Shown here in pieces: positions 42,529 through 49,147 of a stretch of 64,000 nucleotides of DNA. Below the pieces are notes generated by a model. It saw nothing but the letters and a program-made list of their open reading frames with translations. It made no database searches and was not told where the DNA came from. Made by a program: the position numbers and the translations under genes. How positions within the stretch are numbered: the first letter of the stretch is position 1; each line of letters opens with the position of its first letter. The stretch is from Salinibaculum litoreum (lineage in GTDB: Archaea > Halobacteriota > Halobacteria > Halobacteriales > Haloarculaceae), in the NCBI GenBank assembly GCA_009789175.1, contig CP046866.1, positions 2,604,001 to 2,668,000 of the forward strand. The letters run 5' to 3'.

Positions 42529-43625
42529 GCGGCACCACCCAGACCACGGAGGCCCGCGAGTTGTTGGAGAAACTCGTCGGCATCCCCTCGGTGACCGGCG
42601 AGGAGCGAGCCTGTGCCGAGCAGCTACAGACGTTCTTCGAGCGCCACGACCGCGAGGTGTGGATAGACGAGGTCGGCAACGTCCGGGCTCCGGCAGACGA
42701 CGGTGTCTTGCTGACCTCACACATCGACACCGTCCCGGGCGATATCCCTGTCCGGGTCGAGCAGTTACCCGCAGCGGATGTCCGCTGGGGCGGTGGTGGC
42801 GACCCGCCAAGCGAGCGGACGGACGTGCTCTGGGGCCGGGGCAGCGTCGACGCGAAGGGACCGCTGGCGTCGATGGCTGTCGCCGCGGTCCGGACCGGCG
42901 CGAGTTTCCTGGCCGTCGTCGGCGAGGAGGTCGACTCCCGAGGGAGTCGCTTCGTCGTCGAGGACCGCGACTCGGGTCCCGATGCGGTCATCAACGGCGA
43001 GCCATCCGGCTGGGACGGCATCACGCTCGGCTACCGTGGACTGGTCGCGGGGACGTACGTGGCCACCAGCGAGTCCGGTCACAGCTCCCGACCGGAGAAC
43101 AACGCCATCCAGGACGCCATCCAGTGGTGGGCCAACGTCGAAGAGGAGTTCGACACCGACGAGTGGGAACCCGTCTTCGAGCGGGTGACCGCGAAACCAA
43201 TCGACATCGACGGCGGGCTCTCGGAGGACGGCCTCGCCGTGGAGACGACGATGGATGTCCAACTGCGCGTGCCGCCGTCGATGAGTACCGAGGAGGTCAT
43301 CGAGATTACGGACGGCTATCTCGACGTGGCCGACCGGGTGAACTGGGACGACCGGGTCGAGCCAGTAATGGAGAACCCACGGACCAAAGTCGCACGCGCG
43401 TTCCGGGCGGCCATCCGCCAGCAGGGCGGTGACCCGCGCCTGCTGCGCAAGACCGGCACTAGCGACATGAACGTCTTCGCACAGCACTGGGATTGCCCGA
43501 TGGTCACCTACGGGCCCGGGGATTCTGACCTGGACCACGCACCCAACGAACACCTCGTGTTGGACGAATATGATAAGTCGGTGGCGGTCCTCGAATCAGT
43601 CACCGAGCGGCTCCTGGAGGACTAG
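42525..43625 (+). CDS. argE: LysW-ornithine hydrolase (ArgE/LysK family)
   Basis: A 366-residue M20-type metallohydrolase that releases ornithine from LysW. Metal ligands are visible in LLTSHIDTVPGD (~66-77), WGRGSVDAKGPLA (~106), and VVGEEVDSRGS (~131-141). An insertion with many acidic residues is halophilic. It is followed by argF after 1 bp. Confidence 0.93.
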   Translation: MSGTTQTTEARELLEKLVGIPSVTGEERACAEQLQTFFERHDREVWIDEVGNVRAPADDGVLLTSHIDTVPGDIPVRVEQLPAADVRWGGGGDPPSERTDVLWGRGSVDAKGPLASMAVAAVRTGASFLAVVGEEVDSRGSRFVVEDRDSGPDAVINGEPSGWDGITLGYRGLVAGTYVATSESGHSSRPENNAIQDAIQWWANVEEEFDTDEWEPVFERVTAKPIDIDGGLSEDGLAVETTMDVQLRVPPSMSTEEVIEITDGYLDVADRVNWDDRVEPVMENPRTKVARAFRAAIRQQGGDPRLLRKTGTSDMNVFAQHWDCPMVTYGPGDSDLDHAPNEHLVLDEYDKSVAVLESVTERLLED

Positions 43626-43626
43626 T

Positions 43627-44520
43627 ATGGACCTCGTTGATGTGGACGACCTCACGACCGACGAACTGCACGCCGTGCTTGACCGGGCGGCCGAACTGAA
43701 AGCCGCCCAGAGAGACGGCACGAGTCCCGACCACAGCCCGCTTGCCGACCAGACGCTGGGGATGATTTTCGAGAAACCCTCGACGCGGACCCGCGTCTCC
43801 TTCGAGACGGGGATGACCCAGCTCGGGGGCCATGCCATCTTCCTCGGGCCTGACGACATCCATCTGGGCCACGGCGAGCCTGTCAAGGATACCGCGCGTG
43901 CGGTCTCTCGCTATGTCGATTTCATCATGGCGCGGGTGTTCGACCACGCCGACGTGGTGGAGCTGGCCGAGTACGCGACGGTTCCGGTCATCAACGGGCT
44001 GACCGACGACGCCCATCCGTGCCAGACGCTGGCGGATTTGCTGACCATCCGGGAGCGCTTTGGCTTCGATACCTCGGTCGCGTGGGTCGGCGACGGCAAC
44101 AACGTCTGTCAATCGTTCGTCCTCGGAGCGGCGATGACAGGTCTCGACCTCACTGTCGCCACGCCGGAGGGCTACGGCGTCGACGAGGGAGTGCTGAAAC
44201 GCGCCCGCGGTCTGGGTGGCGACCCGACGCTCACGAACGACCCGGAAGCCGCCATCGCCGACGCCGACGTGGTCTACACGGACGTGTGGGTCAGTATGGG
44301 TCAGGAGGACGAACGCCAGCAGAAGCTCAACGACTTCGAGGGCTTCCAGCTCACCGCCGACCGTATCGGCGACCGACCGCTCATGCACTGTCTGCCCGCC
44401 CACCGCGGCGAGGAAGTGACCGACGACGCGCTCGAAAGCGAGAACGCAATCGTCTGGGACCAGGCGGAGAATCGGATGCACGCCCAGAAAGGCTTGCTCG
44501 TCTGGCTGTCCGAACAGTAG
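43627..44520 (+). CDS. argF: ornithine carbamoyltransferase
   Basis: A 297-residue enzyme that makes citrulline from ornithine and carbamoyl phosphate, completing the route before argG/H. KPSTRTRVSFE (~49-59) binds carbamoyl phosphate, HPCQTLADLL (~132) and HCLPAHRGEEV (~255) line the active site, and DVWVSMGQEDE binds ornithine. The last 14 codons (HAQKGLLVWLSEQ plus stop) are repeated twice downstream of the gene. Confidence 0.96.
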   Translation: MDLVDVDDLTTDELHAVLDRAAELKAAQRDGTSPDHSPLADQTLGMIFEKPSTRTRVSFETGMTQLGGHAIFLGPDDIHLGHGEPVKDTARAVSRYVDFIMARVFDHADVVELAEYATVPVINGLTDDAHPCQTLADLLTIRERFGFDTSVAWVGDGNNVCQSFVLGAAMTGLDLTVATPEGYGVDEGVLKRARGLGGDPTLTNDPEAAIADADVVYTDVWVSMGQEDERQQKLNDFEGFQLTADRIGDRPLMHCLPAHRGEEVTDDALESENAIVWDQAENRMHAQKGLLVWLSEQ

Positions 44521-44523
44521 CAC

Positions 44524-44555
44524 CCGGAGTCGAACGAAGTGAGACTCCGGTTTTT
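44524..44555 (+). terminator. hairpin plus T-run after argF
   Basis: CCGGAGTC (44,524-44,531) pairs perfectly with GACTCCGG (44,543-44,550), and TTTTT follows immediately. This looks like a bacterial-type intrinsic terminator and would end the arginine transcript 3 nt after the stop. Confidence 0.65.
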
Positions 44556-44616
44556 CGCCCACGTTTTTCGACGAGTGGTGACGACCGCAGGGAGTCACCC
44601 GAGGAGAAAAAGGTGG
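44551..44616 (+). mobile_element. short repeated element core, copy B1 (possible MITE-like element)
   Basis: The core begins TTTTTCGCCCACGTTTTT, continues to CGAGTGGTG, has a 15-bp variable centre, and ends CACCCGAGGAGAAAAAGGTGG. A second copy follows at 44,694-44,770 (26-bp centre), and a third lies on the minus strand at 27,172-27,241 beside polC (17-bp centre). The arms are imperfect inverted repeats (TTTTTC/GAAAAA, GGTG/CACC). It encodes no protein. Whether it moves is inference from its presence at two unrelated loci. Confidence 0.5.
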
Positions 44617-44666
44617 TGAGGCACGCCCAGAAAGGCTTGCTCGTCTGGCTGTCCGAACAGTAGCAC

Positions 44667-44698
44667 CCGGAGTCGAACGACGTGAGACTCCGGTTTTT
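44667..44698 (+). terminator. duplicated hairpin plus T-run after the second argF tail
   Basis: The same 8-bp stem and TTTTT as at 44,524-44,555, with one changed loop base. It exists because the gene tail and its terminator were duplicated as a block. Confidence 0.6.
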
Positions 44699-44770
44699 CG
44701 CCCACGTTTTTCGACGAGTGGTGCCCGTAGCGAACACAGTGAGCGAGGACACCCGAGGAGAAAAAGGTGG
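44694..44770 (+). mobile_element. short repeated element core, copy B2
   Basis: Arms identical to B1; only the central 26 bp (44,724-44,749) differ from B1's 15 bp. The centre contains the CGAACACAGTGAGCGAG motif typical of haloarchaeal spacers. Confidence 0.5.
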
Positions 44771-44850
44771 TGAGGCACGCCCAGAAGGGCTTGCTCGTCT
44801 GGCTGTCCGAACAGTAGCGCCGGCGACTGAGCGAAGACACTTTTCGGCGG

Positions 44851-45084
44851 TCACTCCAGCCAGCGGGCAAGGCGGTCGAGTACGTATGCGCCACAGAGCA
44901 TCGCGAGGCCGATGGCACGGACACAGCGGGGAGCGTTCTCGCGGGGCTGAAAGCGAACGGCCAGTACCCGGTCGTAGCTCCAGCGAGCGAGACCCAACAG
45001 CCCGTCAGGGACGAGCAGGTGGACGACGCCGGTCAATGCACTCACGAGAGCGGTCACGCGAAGCAGGGACGGCAGCGATGACAT
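44851..45084 (-). CDS. 77-residue membrane protein
   Basis: A small protein with hydrophobic segments LLRVTALVSALTGVVHLLVPDGLLGLARWSYDRVLAV and AIGLAMLCGAYVLDRLARWLE. The type is common in haloarchaea and unassigned. ATG 45,084 was chosen because the frame upstream overlaps another likely gene and is not protein-like. Confidence 0.6.
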   Translation of the reverse strand: MSSLPSLLRVTALVSALTGVVHLLVPDGLLGLARWSYDRVLAVRFQPRENAPRCVRAIGLAMLCGAYVLDRLARWLE

Positions 45085-45283
45085 CGCCCTGTTGTTCGTC
45101 CACAGACAGTTGTGTCTGTCTCCGGTCACAGCGCGTATCGAGCCAGTCGGCGAGCGAATCGAGCGGCGCCGGGTCCACGAGCAGACCCCACTCACGCCCG
45201 GTGTCGTCCCCTGCGCCCAGCAGTACCTCTTCACTCCGGTGAAATCTCCACCCGAAACAGAGGGGTTTGGTAACGAGAGACAA
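45005..45283 (-). CDS. possible small acidic protein
   Basis: A 92-codon frame whose first ~75 residues look protein-like (FHRSEEVLLGAGDDTGREWG and PAPLDSLADWLDTRC) with good third-position GC, but whose C-terminal end is an Arg/Pro-rich stretch overlapping the 77-residue membrane protein by 80 bp. It could be a real overlapping gene, a gene with a wrong end, or chance. The 418 bp between the membrane protein and the next plus-strand gene hold nothing else I can identify beyond that gene's promoter. Confidence 0.35.
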   Translation of the reverse strand: MSLVTKPLCFGWRFHRSEEVLLGAGDDTGREWGLLVDPAPLDSLADWLDTRCDRRQTQLSVDEQQGDVIAAVPASRDRSRECIDRRRPPARP

Positions 45284-45502
45284 AGGAGCGCTGGACTGTG
45301 TCTATCGAAGCGGAACCGGGATGCTGTCCGCTAGTCCGGGGAACCGGCAGGCACGAGCCGTAATCGTTGTGAAGTCACGTAAGTGAGGGAGGTTTATATC
45401 ATCCTGAGAGCGTCGGTACACGCCAGTCTCGGGACGGCGTCTGTGCGTCGGACGCGAGCGAGGGGTGCAACACTCAAGAGCGTGACGTGACTACGAGACA
45501 TC

Positions 45503-45736
45503 ATGAGCGACACACTCGTCGTCAAAGCGGGCGAGTTGGACACCGAGGAGCTACTGGAGGAACTCGACTCCGGCCGTCGCATCGTCGTCCAGACGGAGTT
45601 CCTGGGCTCGGACCACGAGGTGACCCTGCGCCACGACGGGGAGACCTACTACTGTGACACGCCGACCCGATTACACAAACACGACTCGACCGAAGGGATG
45701 CGGAAATGCATCGAAAACCAGGGATACGGAGGGTGA
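45503..45736 (+). CDS. small conserved haloarchaeal protein
   Basis: A 77-residue acidic protein, MSDTLVVKAGELDTEELLEE followed by GRRIVVQTEFLGSDHEVTLRHDGETYYCDTPTRLHKHDSTEGMRKCIEN. The beta-rich middle with a Cys and two His near the end is conserved-looking, but I do not know the family. It is 62 bp before the TrmB-like regulator on the same strand. Confidence 0.65.
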   Translation: MSDTLVVKAGELDTEELLEELDSGRRIVVQTEFLGSDHEVTLRHDGETYYCDTPTRLHKHDSTEGMRKCIENQGYGG

Positions 45737-45798
45737 AAGGAGATGGTGAGGGACAGGTAACAACGGGGTTTATTCTCACAGCGACAGAAGGTGTGTGT

Positions 45799-46197
45799 AT
45801 GTCCCGGACGGACCCCTCCCCGGACCGCTTTCGCGAGTTGATGCTCGATGACGAGCCCGGCTTCGGGGACGTGCTGGCCTGCGTATTCGGCATCCAGCGT
45901 CACGAAGCCCGAACCTACGAGGTATTGCTGACACACCCCGGCAGTACCGTCGAGGAACTCGCGAGCGAACTCGACCGCGACCGGAGTAACGTCAACCGCT
46001 CGCTGTCGACGCTTCGGGAGAAGGGACTGGCCGAGCGTCAGCGCCGCCTGCTCGACGGCGGCGGGCACGTCTATCAGTACGCCGCGACGCCACTGGAGGA
46101 GACCCGGGAGCTGATGCACGAGACGCTTGACGAGTGGACCGCATACGTCCACGAGCGTATCGACGAGTTCGGGGAAAGCGAGGTCGAGGGAGCGTAG
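45799..46197 (+). CDS. TrmB-like winged-helix regulator
   Basis: A 132-residue protein consisting of a TrmB-type helix-turn-helix: FGIQRHEARTYEVLLTHPGSTVEELASELDRDRSNVNRSLSTLREKGLAERQRRLLDGGGHVYQY (~30-95), then a helical dimerisation tail. There is no sugar-binding domain, so the effector is not evident. A 21-bp repeat spans its stop codon and recurs 66 bp downstream. Confidence 0.82.
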   Translation: MSRTDPSPDRFRELMLDDEPGFGDVLACVFGIQRHEARTYEVLLTHPGSTVEELASELDRDRSNVNRSLSTLREKGLAERQRRLLDGGGHVYQYAATPLEETRELMHETLDEWTAYVHERIDEFGESEVEGA

Positions 46198-46277
46198 CGA
46201 CCGAGACCTCGAAAACGCGAACGGCGACCAGCGGGAGCCGTGAGCTGGGCGCCGCAAGCGTAGCGACCGAGACCTCG
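46191..46277 (+). repeat. 21-bp direct repeat at the end of the TrmB-like gene
   Basis: AGCGTAGCGACCGAGACCTC plus G is identical at 46,191-46,211 and 46,257-46,277. The first copy contains the gene's TAG. An inverted partner CGAGGTC (46,179-46,185) can pair with GACCTCG (46,205-46,211), so the first copy may act as terminator. Confidence 0.7.
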
Positions 46278-46330
46278 CATCCCTCGCAAGGGAAAAGACA
46301 TACTGGCCCGGCGTGTGACGAACAGAGCGG

Positions 46331-47041
46331 ATGGCAGTCAACCGTCGCCGGATAGTCATTCTCACTCTGCTCGGGCTGGCACTCGCAACGAACAGCCTGT
46401 GGCTGGTCCCCAACGAGGGACGGACACAGTACACCTACGAGCGGGCGGCAGTGACCGTCGAAAACGAGACGATAACCTACGAGGGCCGGGAAGCGTTCGG
46501 CCGGTTCAACGACCTCGCGGCAGTGGGGTGTGAGGCTGCGGACCCGGGGGGACGAGCCTGTGCCTTCGAGTCGTATCTGGCCGAGGAGGGGCCAGTGAAC
46601 GTCTCGAAAGACGGGTTCGAACACCTGGAAGACGAAAGCGAGGAGTTCGTCGCGCTGGAAGGCGGCTATTACCACCGGAGTCGGGAGAGTGTCGACGACG
46701 ACACACTCGCGTACGACGTAGAACGGGTCGATGCGGAGACGGTTCTATCAGAACTCAGTCAGACGCCGCGAACGAGCGGGGACCGCTTCCTGGGCGGCCG
46801 AGTCGCCAGCGGCGAGACGGACACGACGCTCGCCGGCCCCGATGAGGTCCGTGGCGTCGGCGACGTGTACGAGGTCGGGGGGAGCTACTACGTGGTCGTC
46901 GTGGCCGACAGAGGACCGGTCGACCGGGTGCCGGTGCCGCTGCCGCGGCCGCTCATCGGTGTAATCGGCGGGCTCGTCCTCGCCGGGGCGGTCTATCTAC
47001 TCGCGCGCGAGCGGTTGTGGCAGCGTCTCGGAGCAGGCTGA
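46331..47041 (+). CDS. membrane protein with an external domain, unknown function
   Basis: A 236-residue protein with an N-terminal membrane helix (RIVILTLLGLALATNSLWLVP), an external acidic domain (~35-195) with an NVS-type sequon and two nearby cysteines (VGCEAADPGGRACAF), and a C-terminal helix (LIGVIGGLVLAGAVYLLA) followed by a short basic tail. It is typical haloarchaeal envelope material; I do not recognise the family. Confidence 0.62.
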   Translation: MAVNRRRIVILTLLGLALATNSLWLVPNEGRTQYTYERAAVTVENETITYEGREAFGRFNDLAAVGCEAADPGGRACAFESYLAEEGPVNVSKDGFEHLEDESEEFVALEGGYYHRSRESVDDDTLAYDVERVDAETVLSELSQTPRTSGDRFLGGRVASGETDTTLAGPDEVRGVGDVYEVGGSYYVVVVADRGPVDRVPVPLPRPLIGVIGGLVLAGAVYLLARERLWQRLGAG

Positions 47042-47104
47042 ACGACGGGGTCACGAGCGCGTCTAACCGGCCCACTTTTGCCTGCCCGGACCAACTCACC
47101 GGTA

Positions 47105-48364
47105 ATGAGCAACCTCGAACTCACCAGTGACGCGCCGGCCGACGCCAACGACGGCGCGTGGCTTGCCTGCATCGAGTGTGGGGAGACGTTCGCACCCTTC
47201 GACGCGGTCCGGTACACCTGCGACCACTGTGACGGACTGCTGGAAGTCCGGTACAGCGACCTGCCGACCTGGGACGACTTCCGCGAGGACGAACGCGGCG
47301 TCTGGCGGTATGCCGCCGCCCTCCCCTTCGAGGAAGGGGTCTCCCTGCCGGAGGGCGACACCCCGCTACACGAAGTACCCGGCCTCGAAGAGGAACTCGG
47401 TCTGGCCCGCCTGCGGGTCAAACACGAGGGAATGAACCCGACGGGGAGTTTCAAGGACCGCGGGATGACCGTCGGCGTCCGCGTGGCACAGGAGGTCGGC
47501 GTCGACCGACTGGCGTGTGCCTCGACGGGCAACACCTCGGCGGCGCTTGCAGCCTACGGCGCTCGCGGCGGGATGGAAACGCTGGTCTTGCTTCCCGCAG
47601 GCAAAGTCGCCGCAGGCAAGGTCGCACAGGCGAGCTTACACGGCGCGCGCATCCTCGAAGTCGACGGTAACTTCGATACGTGTCTGGACATCGTCCAGGA
47701 ACTGGCGGGGATGGGCGAGGCGTACCTGCTGAACTCGCTGAACCCCTTCCGGCTCGAGGGACAGAAGACCATCGGCCTCGAAATTCTGGAGCAGTTCCGC
47801 GACGAGGAAGGCAGCTATCCCGACCGCATCGCCCTGCCCGTCGGGAACGCGGGCAACACTGCGGCGCTGTACAAGTGCTTCCGCGAACTCGTCGAGAGCG
47901 GTGCGATGGAGGAATCGGAGATGCCGAAACTGACCGGCGTGCAAGCCGAGCACTCGGCACCGATGGTCGAAGCCATCGAGCACGGCTGGGACGAAATCGA
48001 GCGCTGGGACGAAGTCGAGACCCGCGCGACGGCCATCCGCATCGGCAACCCCGTCAACGCACCCAAAGCCTTGCCGGGCATCCGCGAGACCGACGGCACC
48101 GCGGTGGCAGTGACCGACGAGGAGATTACCGATGCACAGCGAGCACTGGCCGGCGAGGGTGTCGGCGTCGAGCCCGCTTCCGCGGCCTCCATCGCCGGCG
48201 TCCGAAAGCTCCGCGAGGAAGGCGAGATTGCAGCCGACGAGCAGGTCGTCTGTCTCACCACGGGACACCTGCTCAAGGACCCCGACGCCGCCGCCGAGGC
48301 TGGCGTCGACCCCGAGCCGGTCCCCGGCGATACCGAGGGCGTTCTCGAAACCCTGAACGACTGA
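47105..48364 (+). CDS. thrC: threonine synthase
   Basis: A 419-residue PLP enzyme converting O-phosphohomoserine to threonine. An N-terminal zinc ribbon-like part (CIECGETFAPFDAVRYTCDHC, ~20-40) precedes the fold; the PLP lysine is in NPTGSFKDRGMTVG (~113-126), and CASTGNTSAALAAYGARGG (~140) binds the phosphate. The end (CLTTGHLLKDP) is the usual family terminus. It is 63 bp after the membrane protein and has no obvious leader. Confidence 0.95.
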   Translation: MSNLELTSDAPADANDGAWLACIECGETFAPFDAVRYTCDHCDGLLEVRYSDLPTWDDFREDERGVWRYAAALPFEEGVSLPEGDTPLHEVPGLEEELGLARLRVKHEGMNPTGSFKDRGMTVGVRVAQEVGVDRLACASTGNTSAALAAYGARGGMETLVLLPAGKVAAGKVAQASLHGARILEVDGNFDTCLDIVQELAGMGEAYLLNSLNPFRLEGQKTIGLEILEQFRDEEGSYPDRIALPVGNAGNTAALYKCFRELVESGAMEESEMPKLTGVQAEHSAPMVEAIEHGWDEIERWDEVETRATAIRIGNPVNAPKALPGIRETDGTAVAVTDEEITDAQRALAGEGVGVEPASAASIAGVRKLREEGEIAADEQVVCLTTGHLLKDPDAAAEAGVDPEPVPGDTEGVLETLND

Positions 48365-48496
48365 GAACAACGAGAGCGGCGGTCGGGTCGGGAGCCAACG
48401 TCGAACAGCAGATGGCAGGGCGGTCGTCGGTCGACGGCTGACGCCTGTCTGACGGGAGGTTTTGTGGTCACAACCCCAACAGGAGTGTCGTCGCCG

Positions 48497-48802
48497 ATGT
48501 CAGACCGACCACGGACAGTCGACGACGACCAGCCACTCACCGTACAGGGGCTCGGCTGTCGACCCCGGCATCGCGCGGGCCGACGGGTGCTGGCGACGCG
48601 CAGTCTGATGACGTACTACCGGTTGCGGGGTGCCGTCCTCGCGGCCCGCGTCGCTGCGCTCGAAGCCGAGCTCGAACAGCGAGAACGACAGCTCCAGCGG
48701 ACCATCGACCGCTACGAACAACTGCTGGACCAGCCCGACGAGGACTGGGTCGTGACACCGGTCCGCGGACCCGACGTGGACCACCCCACGACCGAGGACT
48801 GA
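48497..48802 (+). CDS. small coiled-coil protein, unknown
   Basis: A 101-residue protein with a basic middle (RPRHRAGRRVLATRSLMTYYRLRG) and a heptad-like helix (VLAARVAALEAELEQRERQLQRTIDRYEQLLDQ, ~52-85) likely to form a coiled coil. It ends exactly at the convergent 68-residue gene's stop. I cannot assign a function. Confidence 0.5.
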   Translation: MSDRPRTVDDDQPLTVQGLGCRPRHRAGRRVLATRSLMTYYRLRGAVLAARVAALEAELEQRERQLQRTIDRYEQLLDQPDEDWVVTPVRGPDVDHPTTED

Positions 48803-49009
48803 CTACGCTCCCTCGTCGCTTTCTGCCGTCGCACCATCCTCGCCAGCGTCATCCGTCGGAGCGGAGCCTGCGCCCTCGTCTGTCTCTGTCTCCGCGAAAT
48901 CGTAGTCGCCATCCTCGTCGTCACCGGTCATCCCACCGCCGGCAGGGTGGTCCATCGACGGTGAGAACCACTTTGCCACCGTATCGAGGATGGTGTCTTT
49001 CAGTCCCAT
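48803..49009 (-). CDS. 68-residue acidic protein, unknown
   Basis: It begins MGLKDTILDTVAKWFSPSMD, an amphipathic helix, and continues as a disordered stretch very rich in Asp, Glu, Gly and Ala. The composition suits a haloarchaeal cytosolic protein of unknown role. Frame choice is supported by the good start helix; confidence is limited by low complexity. Confidence 0.5.
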   Translation of the reverse strand: MGLKDTILDTVAKWFSPSMDHPAGGGMTGDDEDGDYDFAETETDEGAGSAPTDDAGEDGATAESDEGA

Positions 49010-49147
49010 GTGTGGGTGGAGAACGGCCAGTCACTAAGCGTTCACGTCAGGTGACTGAATCGGACACGGCCGAAATCAAAGTTGACGGGAGTCAGTTACG
49101 ATAGGCGAGTCAAAGCGCGGGGTTCTCGTCGACGACGACCCGGCGCG

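Larger units (their letters stand above)
44478..44817 (+). repeat. three tandem copies of the argF 3' end
   Basis: The 43-bp gene tail (GCACGCCCAGAAAGGC to the TAG) occurs at 44,478-44,520 (in the gene), 44,621-44,663 and 44,775-44,817, with one mismatch in the third copy. The first two copies continue identically, apart from one base, for another 60 bp that include a terminator hairpin and the left arm of the shared element. Period is 143 then 154 bp; the difference is in a 15- versus 26-bp variable centre. After the third copy the sequence changes completely. Confidence 0.93.

Noticed and set aside
44019-44663. 214-codon plus-strand frame running from argF into the first detached tail
   Set aside because: Inside argF it is out of frame and Arg/Pro-rich, as shadows are. 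Only its last ~20 codons, where the element arm joins the copied tail, are of interest, and that is reported separately.
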